A stretch of DNA of 64,000 nucleotides from Thiomicrospira microaerophila. GTDB taxonomy: Bacteria > Pseudomonadota > Gammaproteobacteria > Thiomicrospirales > Thiomicrospiraceae. The notes beneath the pieces were generated by a model, which saw only the letters and a program-made list of their open reading frames with translations, was not told where the DNA came from and did no database searches. A program made the translations under genes and the position numbers. How positions within the stretch are numbered: the stretch's first letter is position 1; each line of letters begins with the position of its first letter. Of this stretch, positions 53,338 through 63,031 are shown piece by piece. The stretch lies in assembly GCF_000934765.1 (NCBI RefSeq), contig NZ_JYNN01000014.1, positions 1-64,000 on the forward strand, given 5' to 3'.

Positions 53338-54384
53338 CTAATCAGCCACTTCATCCAAATCAAACTCCGCTTTCGACGAAGCTTTGCTACCTGGTTTTGG
53401 CATTAGCAATTCTTTGAGTTGTTTTTGTAAATCAATTGAAATTTGTGGATTGTCACGCAAGAATTGACGCGCATTATCCTTACCCTGGCCAATCTTTTCG
53501 CCATTGTAGCTATACCAAGCGCCGGCCTTATCAATTAACTTCTGCTGTACGCCTAAATCAACAATCTCGCCCTCTCGCGAAATACCTTGACCGTATAGAA
53601 TATCAAATTCAACTTGTTTAAATGGCGGCGCAACCTTGTTTTTTACCACCTTAACGCGGGTTTCATTACCTAAAATTTCGTCGCCTTTTTTAATCGCACC
53701 TATACGACGTATATCCAAACGCACAGAGGCATAAAACTTCAAGGCATTACCACCGGTTGTGGTTTCAGGACTGCCAAACATCACGCCAATTTTCATACGA
53801 ATTTGGTTGATGAAAATAACAAGCGTATTGGTACGTTTGATATTGGCGGTTAGTTTACGCAAAGCTTGAGACATCAAGCGAGCTTGAAGCCCCATGTGTG
53901 AGTCACCCATATCGCCTTCAATTTCGGCTTTTGGTGTTAAGGCAGCCACCGAGTCAATCACCACGATATCAACGCCACCAGAACGCACTAGCATATCGGC
54001 AATTTCCAGCGCTTGTTCACCGGTATCCGGTTGTGAGACTAAAAGGTTATCGACATCAACACCTAGCTTTTCAGCATAACCGGGATCCAGCGCATGTTCT
54101 GCATCAATAAAAGCCGCCACTCCGCCTGCTTTTTGCGCTTCAGCAATCGCATGAAGGGTCAGGGTTGTTTTGCCTGATGACTCCGGGCCATAAATTTCAA
54201 CCACACGGCCTTTTGGTAAACCACCAATACCAAGCGCAATATCCAATCCTAATGAACCTGTCGAAATAGCCTCAATATCCCGCGACGCTGTGGAGTCGCC
54301 CATGCGCATCACCGAGCCTTTACCAAACTGCTTTTCAATCTGGCCCAATGCCGCTGCCAATGCTTTTTGCTTATTCTCGTCCAT
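53338..54384 (-). CDS. recA: Recombinase RecA
   Basis: RecA catalyses strand exchange and triggers SOS autocleavage reactions. The 348-residue protein has Walker [25 protein letters not shown] (Walker B), the DNA-binding loop L2 region with [16 protein letters not shown], and the acidic C-terminus [13 protein letters not shown] lies before the ATG. I see no CTGT-N8-ACAG LexA box in the ~130 bases before it, which is odd for a gammaproteobacterium. A 15-bp hairpin lies there instead. Confidence 0.98.
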   Translation of the reverse strand: MDENKQKALAAALGQIEKQFGKGSVMRMGDSTASRDIEAISTGSLGLDIALGIGGLPKGRVVEIYGPESSGKTTLTLHAIAEAQKAGGVAAFIDAEHALDPGYAEKLGVDVDNLLVSQPDTGEQALEIADMLVRSGGVDIVVIDSVAALTPKAEIEGDMGDSHMGLQARLMSQALRKLTANIKRTNTLVIFINQIRMKIGVMFGSPETTTGGNALKFYASVRLDIRRIGAIKKGDEILGNETRVKVVKNKVAPPFKQVEFDILYGQGISREGEIVDLGVQQKLIDKAGAWYSYNGEKIGQGKDNARQFLRDNPQISIDLQKQLKELLMPKPGSKASSKAEFDLDEVAD

Positions 54385-54425
54385 TAGGATTCCTTATTTT
54401 GTATTACAAACAAATCTTTACAACA

Positions 54426-54461
54426 AAAGAGCTTTGTTTGATAAGTCAAACAAAGCTCTTT
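54426..54461 (-). terminator. 15-bp hairpin between pncC and recA
   Basis: AAAGAGCTTTGTTTG and its exact complement flank a 6-base loop. On the minus strand it is followed by TTTGTTGT, so it may end the pncC transcript. As it lies 42 bases before the recA ATG it could also regulate recA. Confidence 0.65.
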
Positions 54462-54515
54462 AATAAAATTTTGGTAAATGATTATCTCATAATTAGAAAT
54501 GACATAACAGCGATT

Positions 54516-55001
54516 TTAGGCTTTGAGTATAGCTAAAATACCTTCTAAAGCGGCTATCGTTGTTTGCTCACGCACAGCTTCACGATCACCGGCAAAATGC
54601 ACCAATTTAGTCACGATATCAGGATGGCCTTGCTTTGCCCATGCTAACCAGACCGTACCAACCGGCTTATCGGCTGACCCACCACCAGGGCCTGCGATAC
54701 CACTACAAGCCACACTAACTTGCGCATGTGACTGCTGTAAAGCACCCAGCACCATTTCAGTTACACACTCTCTACTTACAGAGCCATGATGCTGTATGGT
54801 AGTTTCATGGACACCCAACATTTCTTTTTTCGACTCATAACTATAGGTGATATAAGCTCTATCAAACCAGCTTGAACTACCCGCTACTGACGTCAACGCT
54901 TCGGCGATCATTCCCCCCGTACAGGATTCCGCTGTCACCACCATGGTTTTGTGCTGATTTAACACACTGCCCACCTGCTTAACTAAGGCTGACATTTCCA
55001 T
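54516..55001 (-). CDS. pncC: Nicotinamide-nucleotide amidohydrolase (CinA C-terminal type)
   Basis: The 161-residue protein corresponds to the CinA C-terminal domain (PncC), which deamidates NMN to NaMN. It has VVTAESCTGGMIAEALTSVAGSS, SYESKKEMLGVHETTIQHHG and the SGIAGPGGGSADKPVGTVW motif. The ATG at 55001 has AAGGA well placed; an ATG at 55019 is also in frame. It precedes recA, as cinA often does. Confidence 0.92.
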   Translation of the reverse strand: MEMSALVKQVGSVLNQHKTMVVTAESCTGGMIAEALTSVAGSSSWFDRAYITYSYESKKEMLGVHETTIQHHGSVSRECVTEMVLGALQQSHAQVSVACSGIAGPGGGSADKPVGTVWLAWAKQGHPDIVTKLVHFAGDREAVREQTTIAALEGILAILKA

Positions 55002-55301
55002 ATACCCATCCTTCAACATGTCTTATAAAGTTTGTATAGAATACCTTTTTTTAAACATAATTGCATCAACCGCATAATTTCCTCCCTACGAGAGCCTCTT
55101 AACTCGATCCCCGTCAAAATATATATAATTTTTATACACCCGACTAAATACCTTTCAATAAAAAACAGAACACCATAATAAATACTTATGCTAATAAATA
55201 AAACATAAAAAAGTTTTATTTTACACCTCAATTAAAACCCACTAAATTAATACACACCTTAAAACCAAGGTAATTAATCTTATTTAAATAAGGAGATACA
55301 C

Positions 55302-55565
55302 ATGAGAAAAAAATTAATGACTTTTATATTTTCAATGCTACTTTCATTTAGTGCTTGGTCGGTACAAATTAATGTCAATACCGCTGACGCCAGACTTATG
55401 GCAAACAACCTCTCTGGAATAGGCATGGGCAAAGCAGAGGATATTATTCGACATCGCGAAGAGCATGGCGAGTTTAAAACATTAAAAGACTTAGCGCGTG
55501 TAAAAGGAATCGGCCCAAGAACACTAGAACGGAATGCAGACAAAATTAAGTTTAGTGACGAGTAA
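55302..55565 (+). CDS. ComEA-family helix-hairpin-helix protein
   Basis: The 87-residue protein has a signal peptide (MRKKLMTFIFSMLLSFSAWS) and two helix-hairpin-helix units: VNVNTADA-type start QINVNTADARLMANNLSGIG and VKGIGPRTLERNADKI. ComEA-like proteins bind incoming double-stranded DNA in the periplasm during natural transformation. AAGGAG is well placed before the ATG. Located alone, opposite to pncC, with its own terminator. Confidence 0.88.
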   Translation: MRKKLMTFIFSMLLSFSAWSVQINVNTADARLMANNLSGIGMGKAEDIIRHREEHGEFKTLKDLARVKGIGPRTLERNADKIKFSDE

Positions 55566-55583
55566 AAATGGCCATCACCAACA

Positions 55584-55611
55584 AAAAAGCCAGATAATTA
55601 TCTGGCTTTTT
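55584..55611. terminator. Bidirectional terminator between comEA-like gene and lpdA
   Basis: AAAAAGCCAGATAATTATCT followed by GGCTTTTT is a perfect stem with T-runs on both strands, placed between two convergent genes. Confidence 0.9.
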
Positions 55612-55643
55612 GACATAAACAAGTTGAAATCTTCGACTTAAAC

Positions 55644-57407
55644 CTATTTCTTTTTCTTAGGTGCAATTAAATCCGTAATGGTCCCTTCAGCCATCTCCGC
55701 CGCAAAAGCAAAGGTTTCACTTAAAGTAGGATGAGGGTGAATGGTTAGACCGATATCTTGCATATCCGCCCCCATTTCAATCGCCAACATTGCCTCAGCA
55801 ATCAACTCGCCCGCATTCGGCCCAACGATACCCGCACCCAATAGGCGATGGGTTTTAGCACAGAACAAGGATTTACTCATTCCCTCATCACGACCAATAC
55901 TTAAGCTGCGCCCCGAAGCCGCCCAAGGGAAGACACCCTTCTCGTACTCAACGCCTTCGGCTTTAAGCTGGTCTTCGGTTTTACCCGCCCACGCGACCTC
56001 CGGGTCGGTATAAGCAACCGATGGAATGCCCATAGGTGTAAAGGCACTCGGCAAACCACAAATGACTTCCGCCGCTACCTTACCTTCATGCACCGCTTTA
56101 TGGGCGAGCATCGGCTGACCCACTAGATCACCAATCGCATAAATATGATCGACATTGGTTTTTTGGCGCTCATCGACTTCGATAAAGCCCCAATCATTAA
56201 CGGCCACACCCGCCTTATCGGCATCAATGAGCTTACCATTCGGTGTACGCCCTACCGCGACTAATACCCGATCAAAGGTATCTTGAGTTGGACAATCCTT
56301 ACCTTCAAACGATACGACCAATCCGCCTTTTGCCGCTTCAACATGGGTAACCTTGGACTTAAGGTATATATTTTCATAGCGTGATTTGATTCGCTTTAAT
56401 AGCGGGCGGGTTAAATCCTTATCGGCACCTGGGATAATGTTATCGCCCAGCTCCACTACAGTTACTTTTGACCCCAAGGAATCATAAACCTGAGCCATCT
56501 CTAAACCGATAATACCACCACCAATAACCAGCAAACGCTTAGGCACTTCTTCAAGCTCCAGCGCATCGGTTGAGTCCATCACACGCGGATCATCGTGCGG
56601 GATAAACGGCAGTTTAATCACACGCGAGCCGGCGGCAATAATCGCGTTTTCAAATGCCACCGTTTGAACGGAACCGTCTTCAGCTGTCACACTAATGGTA
56701 TTAGCCGAGGTAAATTTACCGTAACCGGTCACCACCTCAACTTTACGTTGCTTAGCAAGCGCACCTAAGCCACCGGTGAGTTTTTTAATGACACTGTTTT
56801 TATAATCGCGCATTTTATCCAAATCAATTTTGGGCTTACCAAAATCAATACCATGCGCCGCCATTTCTTGGGTTTCATTCAAAATGACCGACATATGCAA
56901 TAAGGCTTTAGACGGGATACAGCCGACATTCAAACACACACCACCGATCACGGGGTAACGCTCAATCAGAGTAACCTTTTTACCCAGGTCTGCCGCACGA
57001 AAAGCCGCTGTATATCCACCTGGCCCACCGCCCAAAACCACGACTTCAGCGGTTTTATCAGCCGGTGGAAGATCACTGGCGGATACCGCTTGTGGCGTTG
57101 GGGTTGTTTGCACTTGCACTTCTTTTTTAGCCGCCGGCGCGTCAGCTAACTTAGCTGGACTTTCATCAGCAATTTCCATTTTGCCAATGACAGTGCCTTG
57201 ACGCACCTTATCGCCAACGGCGACACTCAACTCAACCAACTTACCCGCATAAGGTGAAGGTACTTCCATTGTGGCCTTATCCGACTCCAAGGTTAGCATC
57301 GAATCATCTTGCAACACCTCATCACCGGCTGACACCAGCACTTCAATCACATCCACATCAGCAAAGTCGCCAATATCGGGAATACGAATCTCAACAACCT
57401 GACTCAT
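55644..57407 (-). CDS. lpdA: Dihydrolipoyl dehydrogenase with N-terminal lipoyl domain
   Basis: E3 of the pyruvate dehydrogenase complex reoxidises dihydrolipoamide with NAD. The 587-residue protein has an N-terminal lipoyl domain (lysine in ESDKATMEVPSP, about residue 45), an Ala/Pro-rich linker (about 85-120), the FAD site VVLGGGPGGYTAAFRAADLG, the redox disulfide GGVCLNVGCIPSKAL, the NAD site and the C-terminal HPHPTLSE active-site His. The added lipoyl domain makes it longer than E. coli Lpd (474). It is the last gene of the aceE-aceF-lpdA operon. Confidence 0.96.
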   Translation of the reverse strand: MSQVVEIRIPDIGDFADVDVIEVLVSAGDEVLQDDSMLTLESDKATMEVPSPYAGKLVELSVAVGDKVRQGTVIGKMEIADESPAKLADAPAAKKEVQVQTTPTPQAVSASDLPPADKTAEVVVLGGGPGGYTAAFRAADLGKKVTLIERYPVIGGVCLNVGCIPSKALLHMSVILNETQEMAAHGIDFGKPKIDLDKMRDYKNSVIKKLTGGLGALAKQRKVEVVTGYGKFTSANTISVTAEDGSVQTVAFENAIIAAGSRVIKLPFIPHDDPRVMDSTDALELEEVPKRLLVIGGGIIGLEMAQVYDSLGSKVTVVELGDNIIPGADKDLTRPLLKRIKSRYENIYLKSKVTHVEAAKGGLVVSFEGKDCPTQDTFDRVLVAVGRTPNGKLIDADKAGVAVNDWGFIEVDERQKTNVDHIYAIGDLVGQPMLAHKAVHEGKVAAEVICGLPSAFTPMGIPSVAYTDPEVAWAGKTEDQLKAEGVEYEKGVFPWAASGRSLSIGRDEGMSKSLFCAKTHRLLGAGIVGPNAGELIAEAMLAIEMGADMQDIGLTIHPHPTLSETFAFAAEMAEGTITDLIAPKKKK

Positions 57408-57421
57408 ACCTGCTCCTTTGC

Positions 57422-58759
57422 TTAGAGTAATAATTGGCGAATATCCGCCAAATGCTGGCCAACAAACTGGGTAAAGCGAACCCCTTCGGCACCATCAACC
57501 ACACGGTGATCATAAGACACGCTGAACGGCATAATCAAACGAGGTTGGAAACTTGCACCATCCCAAACCGGCTGAATGGCCGCTTTGGACACACCCATAA
57601 TCGCCACTTCAGGCGCATTCACAATCGGCGTAAACTGTGTACCGCCAATGCCGCCTAAACTAGAAATACTGAAACAGCCACCTGATAAATCCTTCGGTGA
57701 CAGTTTGCCGTCTCGCGCTTTAACGCTCAACGCCATTAAATCACGCGATAACTCATAAATCGACTTCTGGTCTACATCACGCACTACCGGTACCACCAAA
57801 CCTTTTGGCGTGTCTACCGCAATACCAATATTGTAGTAACCCTTGCGAATTAAAGACTGGCCATCGGGTGACAAGGACGCATTGAAGTTCGGGAAGGCTT
57901 TTAAAGCGGCAACCACCGCTTTCATAATAAACACCAACGGTGTGAGCTTGACACCCGCTTTTTCCGCCTGAACCTTCATATCCTTACGGAACTGATCCAT
58001 ATCGGTGATGTCACACTCATCAAACTGCGTGACATGTGGAATATTTAACCAAGCCGTACTCAAATGCTTGCCGGATAATTTTTTAATTCGGCTTAACTCG
58101 ATGGTTTCGGTAGCGCCAAACTGAGAAAAATCAATCGTCGGCACAGCGGGAATACCTGAACCGCTAGCGGGACCCGCGATGGCCGTAGCGCCTTGCATCA
58201 CCGACTTCACAAACCCTTCAACATCGGTTTTAAGCACGCGCCCTTTATTACCCGAACCCGTCACCTTACTTAAATCAACACCAAGCACACGAGAAAACGC
58301 ACGCACAGCGGGCGAAGCATGACTTAATGCGCCCATTGGCTGGTGATTAACGGGTTTAGGTGTATTTGCCACTGAACTGGCTAGCGGCAAGCCCACATTT
58401 GAGCAATGGGTTTCTTCATGCACTGCCAGCGGTTTTTCAACGGCTGGTACTGATTTTTCTGGCTTAGCTGGAGCCGCTTGAGTTGCTTGAGTTGTTTGGG
58501 CCAATGGCTTCGCTTGCGCCTCATCAACATCGATATCACATATATAGCTACCCTGCTTTACCTTATCCCCAACTTTAACTTGAATATTGCTTACTTTACC
58601 CGCGTGACTCGCAGGCACTTCCATCGTAGCCTTGTCTGATTCAAGCGTCATTATTGAATCATCAAGCTGAATCTGACCACCCTCATTAACTAGAATTTCG
58701 ATCACATCGACTGCATCAAAATCGCCAATATCCGGCACTATAAATTGAATTTTTGCCAT
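57422..58759 (-). CDS. aceF: Dihydrolipoyllysine acetyltransferase (PDH E2)
   Basis: E2 moves acetyl from the lipoyl arm to CoA. The 445-residue protein has one lipoyl domain (ESDKATMEVPASHAG; lysine about 45), a linker rich in Ala, Pro and Lys (about 80-150), the E1/E3-binding domain (SPAVRAFSRVLGVDLSKVTG), and the catalytic domain ending SVSYDHRVVDGAEGVRF, with the HxxxD motif. E. coli has three lipoyl domains. Preceded by a hairpin made of the iterated palindrome. Confidence 0.96.
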   Translation of the reverse strand: MAKIQFIVPDIGDFDAVDVIEILVNEGGQIQLDDSIMTLESDKATMEVPASHAGKVSNIQVKVGDKVKQGSYICDIDVDEAQAKPLAQTTQATQAAPAKPEKSVPAVEKPLAVHEETHCSNVGLPLASSVANTPKPVNHQPMGALSHASPAVRAFSRVLGVDLSKVTGSGNKGRVLKTDVEGFVKSVMQGATAIAGPASGSGIPAVPTIDFSQFGATETIELSRIKKLSGKHLSTAWLNIPHVTQFDECDITDMDQFRKDMKVQAEKAGVKLTPLVFIMKAVVAALKAFPNFNASLSPDGQSLIRKGYYNIGIAVDTPKGLVVPVVRDVDQKSIYELSRDLMALSVKARDGKLSPKDLSGGCFSISSLGGIGGTQFTPIVNAPEVAIMGVSKAAIQPVWDGASFQPRLIMPFSVSYDHRVVDGAEGVRFTQFVGQHLADIRQLLL

Positions 58760-58779
58760 AAGTATTTTCCTTAGTCGTC

Positions 58780-58812
58780 CAACCAGGCCTGCTTTTTGAG
58801 CAGACCTGGTTG
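58780..58812. repeat. Intercistronic hairpin built from two inverted palindrome motifs
   Basis: CAACCAGGCCTGCT and AGCAGACCTGGTTG (13 of 14 complementary) face each other around a short loop. Both arms contain the CAGGCCTGG-like motif found across the window. It lies between the aceE stop and aceF start, so the transcript can fold here and may adjust aceE/aceF ratios or stability. Confidence 0.8.
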
Positions 58813-58819
58813 AATGAAA

Positions 58820-61480
58820 TTATGCATGAACGGGATAAGGTTTTTCAGCATCTAAACCGTATTTATCAATGGCTTGTTGAACCACATCGGCTTTAATTTG
58901 ACCTTGCTTAGCCAAACCTTTTAATGCTTCAACCACCACATAAAAACGGTTCACCTCAAAGAACTTACGCAATTGTTCGCGCGTGTCCGAACGACCAAAC
59001 CCATCGGTACCCAATACATGATAATCACCAGGCACATATTCACGAATACGGTTTGCATAATCACGAATATAATCCGTTGCGGCAATAAACGGCCCTTGTG
59101 CCCCGTCTAAGACTTGAGTGACATAAGGCACTTTTGGCGCCGCCGTTGGGTGCAATGTGTTCCAGCGCTCAGTTTCAATCCCTTCACGACGCAACAAGTT
59201 AAAGCTCGGCACTGACCAAATATCGGCCGCTACATCCCAATCCTGCTCAAGTAATTCTGCTGCGGCAATCACTTCGCGGAAAATAGTGCCTGAACCCATT
59301 AATTGAACACGCTTTTTCGCTTTAGATGTTGATGTCTTAAACGGATAAATACCTTTAAGAATGCCTTCTTCAGCACCTTGCGGCATCGCTGGATGGCTAT
59401 AATTTTCGTTCATCGCCGTAATGTAATAGAAAATATCTTCTTTGTTTTCAACCATACGCTTTAAGCCATCTTGAATAATGACCGCCATTTCATAGCCAAA
59501 GGTTGGGTCATAACTCAAACAATTAGGTACCGCATCAAACATCACCAGGTTATGACCATCTTGATGCTGTAAGCCTTCGCCTTCTAGCGTTGTGCGCCCT
59601 GCCGTTCCGCCGATTAGGAAACCACGCGCACGTGAATCGCCCGCCGCCCAAGCCAAATCACCAATACGTTGGAAACCAAACATTGAATAGTAAATATAAA
59701 ACGGAATCATGCTCACGCCATAGTTCGCATAAGCCGTGGCCGCCGAAATCCAAGATGACATCGCTCCCGCTTCGTTAATGCCTTCTTCCAATACCTGACC
59801 ATTAGAGGATTCTTTGTACCACATCAACTGATCCGAATCGACCGGCTCATACAGCTGACCAGCTGGGTCATAAATACCCACCTGACGGAATAGGCCTTCC
59901 ATACCAAAGGTACGCGCTTCGTCTGGAATAATCGGCACAATACGCTTGCCTAACTGCTTATCACGCAATAACACCGATAGCGCTCTAACAAACGCCATCG
60001 TTGTTGACATTTCACGATCAGCGGTACCATCTAATAACATTTGGAACGCGCTTAAGTCAGGAACCGTTAAGCTGTCAGAGTTATCTTGACGGCAAGGTAA
60101 AGAACCACCCAATTTGGCACGATTTTCCTGCATATACTTCATAATCGGACTATCAGGATCAGGGCGATAGAAAGGCACTTCTTTTTCTAACTGCTCATCT
60201 GAAATAGGCACAGAGAAACGATCACGGAAATACTTCAATCCATTAACGTCTAACTTTTTCTGTTGATGCGCACTGTTAGCCGCTTCACCATATTCACCCA
60301 TGCCGTAACCTTTAACGGTATGCGCTAAAATAACTGATGGTTGGCCTTTGGTTTCTGATGCGCGCTTATAAGCGTTATAAATCTTACGTGGCGAATGACC
60401 ACCGCGCGTTAGGCGGAAAATATCTTGATCACTCATATCCTTGACTAACGCTAGCAACTCAGGATACTTACCAAAGAAATGCTCACGCACATAGCTGCCA
60501 TTTTTTGCCTTATAAGCTTGGTATTCACCATCGACCACTTCGCCCATACGCTCAATCAGCTTACCGCTGGTGTCTTTTGCCAGCAAGGTATCCCAACCTG
60601 TACCCCAAAGCACTTTGATCACGTTCCAGCCTGCGCCACGGAACATGCCTTCCAGTTCTTGAATGATTTTACCGTTACCACGTACAGGCCCATCTAAACG
60701 CTGTAGGTTACAGTTAACCACAAATATTAAGTTATCAAGATGCTCACGCTGCGCTAACTGAATCGCACCGCGTGATTCTGGTTCATCCATTTCACCGTCA
60801 CCAAGATAGGCCCAAACTTTACGCCCTTCCGTTTTAGCCAAACCGCGCTTATCCATGTACTTCATAAAACGGGCTTGGTATATCGCCATTAACGGTCCTA
60901 ACCCCATAGATACGGTTGGGAACTGCCAAAAATCTGGCATTAACCAAGGGTGTGGGTAGGAGGACAAGCCCTGACCATCGACTTCTTGACGGAAATTAAC
61001 CAATTGCTTTTCATCTAAACGCCCTTCAAGAAAGGCTCGAGAATACATACCTGGTGCGGTATGACCCTGAAAAAACACCATATCCGCGCCTAATTCATGA
61101 TCCGGACCCTTGAAGAAATGATTCATCCCGACTTCGTAAAGCGTACAACTTGACGCATAGGAGGCAATATGACCCCCCACACTGGTTTCACGGTTCGCCT
61201 TTACGACCATCGCCATCGCATTCCAGCGCAAGATCGAACGCAAGCGCTGCTCGATACTTAAGTCACCGGGATAACTTTCTTGCTCTTCAACCGCTATGGT
61301 GTTGATGTAAGGCGTATTGGCCGAATAAGGAATATCAATGCCGTGAACACGGGCTTTTTCAATCAAGGTAGCGATAATATGATGGGCTTTGTCTGTGCCT
61401 TCAAATTGAACTACGGCTTCAAGCGCATCCAACCACTCTTGAATTTCTTGCGGATCTTGATCAATAAACTGATCGCTCAT
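58820..61480 (-). CDS. aceE: Pyruvate dehydrogenase E1 component
   Basis: The homodimeric E1 decarboxylates pyruvate with thiamine diphosphate. The 886-residue protein is close in length to E. coli AceE (887). It has the ThDP motif GDGEMDEPES...NLIFVVNCNLQRLDGP, SFGRSD-type end GTDGFGRSDTREQLRKFFEV and GGTAGRTTLEGEGLQHQDGH. The ATG at 61480 (MSDQFIDQDPQEI) has AGAGGTG 7 bases away; an extension up to 61513 has no support. First gene of the operon. Confidence 0.97.
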   Translation of the reverse strand: MSDQFIDQDPQEIQEWLDALEAVVQFEGTDKAHHIIATLIEKARVHGIDIPYSANTPYINTIAVEEQESYPGDLSIEQRLRSILRWNAMAMVVKANRETSVGGHIASYASSCTLYEVGMNHFFKGPDHELGADMVFFQGHTAPGMYSRAFLEGRLDEKQLVNFRQEVDGQGLSSYPHPWLMPDFWQFPTVSMGLGPLMAIYQARFMKYMDKRGLAKTEGRKVWAYLGDGEMDEPESRGAIQLAQREHLDNLIFVVNCNLQRLDGPVRGNGKIIQELEGMFRGAGWNVIKVLWGTGWDTLLAKDTSGKLIERMGEVVDGEYQAYKAKNGSYVREHFFGKYPELLALVKDMSDQDIFRLTRGGHSPRKIYNAYKRASETKGQPSVILAHTVKGYGMGEYGEAANSAHQQKKLDVNGLKYFRDRFSVPISDEQLEKEVPFYRPDPDSPIMKYMQENRAKLGGSLPCRQDNSDSLTVPDLSAFQMLLDGTADREMSTTMAFVRALSVLLRDKQLGKRIVPIIPDEARTFGMEGLFRQVGIYDPAGQLYEPVDSDQLMWYKESSNGQVLEEGINEAGAMSSWISAATAYANYGVSMIPFYIYYSMFGFQRIGDLAWAAGDSRARGFLIGGTAGRTTLEGEGLQHQDGHNLVMFDAVPNCLSYDPTFGYEMAVIIQDGLKRMVENKEDIFYYITAMNENYSHPAMPQGAEEGILKGIYPFKTSTSKAKKRVQLMGSGTIFREVIAAAELLEQDWDVAADIWSVPSFNLLRREGIETERWNTLHPTAAPKVPYVTQVLDGAQGPFIAATDYIRDYANRIREYVPGDYHVLGTDGFGRSDTREQLRKFFEVNRFYVVVEALKGLAKQGQIKADVVQQAIDKYGLDAEKPYPVHA

Positions 61481-61723
61481 AAAGTGCACCTCTTGGGTAA
61501 TAACCGAGCACACACACCGGTTCGGCGCGTGGCTCTTTTGTCGTTAAAGAGTTCGCTATCACTCCGCTTGCTTTGCAAAACAAACGGAATAAAAACCGAA
61601 CTCGAAGGTTTAAATCAAAACTAAATTGCGCAAATAATATCACTTTTCGCGACAAAAAGCATGAGGCAGGAAGCAAATGCTAGAAGGGTGAGATGGAAAA
61701 TAAAATAAAATCAATAAGCTACA

Positions 61724-62206
61724 TCAAAGCCAGAACTTATTTAAACACTCCTCCAACTCCGTTAAGGCTTGATGATAAACAGCCTGTTTAAAACTGACCA
61801 CATCCTGAACGGGCTGCCAATAATCTACCCATGCCCAAGCTTCAAACTCTGGCGAGCTATGCAGCGCAAGGTTAATAGCCTCTTCTGAAGCCTCCAAGCC
61901 TAGCATAAACCAGATTTGCTTTTGACCAATACATACGGGCTGGCTGTAATGGCGAATCAAGTGTTTGGGCAAATCATAATGGAGCCAGTCCTCCGTTTTA
62001 CCTAAAACCCTAACATCAGAAGGCGAAAGTCCGACCTCTTCCTTAAGCTCTCGAAACACGGCTTGCTGCGGCGTTTCGCTTTCACGAATCCCCCCCTGTG
62101 GAAACTGCCAGGCATCTTGATAGATGCGCTTTCCCCAGAACAACTTACCCTGTTTATTGGCAATAATAATGCCTACATTTAAGCGATAGCCATTCTGATC
62201 AATCAC
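61724..62206 (-). CDS. rppH: RNA pyrophosphohydrolase
   Basis: RppH removes pyrophosphate from 5' ends of mRNA, starting decay. The 160-residue Nudix protein begins MIDQNGYRLNVGIIIANKQG and has WQFPQGGIRESETPQQAVFR then ELKEEVGL, a complete Nudix box (GX5EX7REUXEEXGU). The length equals the family norm. It lies upstream of aceE on the same strand, 243 bases away. Confidence 0.96.
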   Translation of the reverse strand: MIDQNGYRLNVGIIIANKQGKLFWGKRIYQDAWQFPQGGIRESETPQQAVFRELKEEVGLSPSDVRVLGKTEDWLHYDLPKHLIRHYSQPVCIGQKQIWFMLGLEASEEAINLALHSSPEFEAWAWVDYWQPVQDVVSFKQAVYHQALTELEECLNKFWL

Positions 62207-62377
62207 GAGATATTCCCAAATAAGTTTTTACATTTGTCTAATATGTTAATAATGCCGAAAAAAGGTCAAACTTTCAATTAAAAACCTGTTTAATTTAGCA
62301 AAAACACATCTACAGGCTTGTTGAAAATCCACTTCTCTATTAGGATGACGTTTTTGAAACAAATAAAGAGAAAAGCA

Positions 62378-63031
62378 ATGCGTTTAGCCATCTTTGATTT
62401 AGACAACACCCTGATTGCGGGTGACAGTGATTATCTTTGGGGTGAGTTTTTAGTCAAAAACCAACTGATTGATGCCCAGGAATACCAACAGCAAAACCAG
62501 CGCTTTTACCAACAATACAAAGATGGCACGCTGGATATCTACGAATATCAAGCCTTTTCACTCAAGCCACTGAGCGAGCATCCTATAGAACAACTCACTC
62601 TTTGGCATCAACAATTTATGCAACAGATGATTGAACCCATTTTACTACCCAAAGCCCAAGCGGTGATTGAAGAGCACCGCGCAGCGGGAGACCAACTCCT
62701 CATTATCACCGCCACCAACAGCTTTATAACACGCCCTATCGGCTTAAAACTAGGTATTGACCAGCTGATCGGCACCGAACCTGAAGTGCTTAATGGTCGC
62801 TATACAGGTCGTGTCGCAGGCATTCCCTCATTCCAACAAGGCAAAATTACTCGCCTGAACGAATGGCTGAATCAAAATCCCTTATCGCTAGAAGATAGTT
62901 TTTTCTACTCAGATTCACATAATGACCTGCCACTACTCGAGCTGGTCAGCCACCCAATTGTGGTGGATGCTGATGAAAAACTCACCCAAGTCGCACAACA
63001 ACGCGGCTGGCAACAGCTTAGTTTTCGTTAA
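62378..63031 (+). CDS. HAD-IB family hydrolase
   Basis: The 217-residue protein starts MRLAIFDLDNTLIAGDSDYL, where FDLDNT is HAD motif I with the nucleophile Asp. LLIITATNSF is motif II with Thr, and YSDSHNDLPLLELV is motif IV. The subfamily IB group includes SerB-like phosphatases; the substrate is not known. The ATG at 62378 is preferred over an extended start at 62318, as the extension has no family match. The 3' end overlaps the convergent thioredoxin-like gene by 14 bases. Confidence 0.87.
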   Translation: MRLAIFDLDNTLIAGDSDYLWGEFLVKNQLIDAQEYQQQNQRFYQQYKDGTLDIYEYQAFSLKPLSEHPIEQLTLWHQQFMQQMIEPILLPKAQAVIEEHRAAGDQLLIITATNSFITRPIGLKLGIDQLIGTEPEVLNGRYTGRVAGIPSFQQGKITRLNEWLNQNPLSLEDSFFYSDSHNDLPLLELVSHPIVVDADEKLTQVAQQRGWQQLSFR

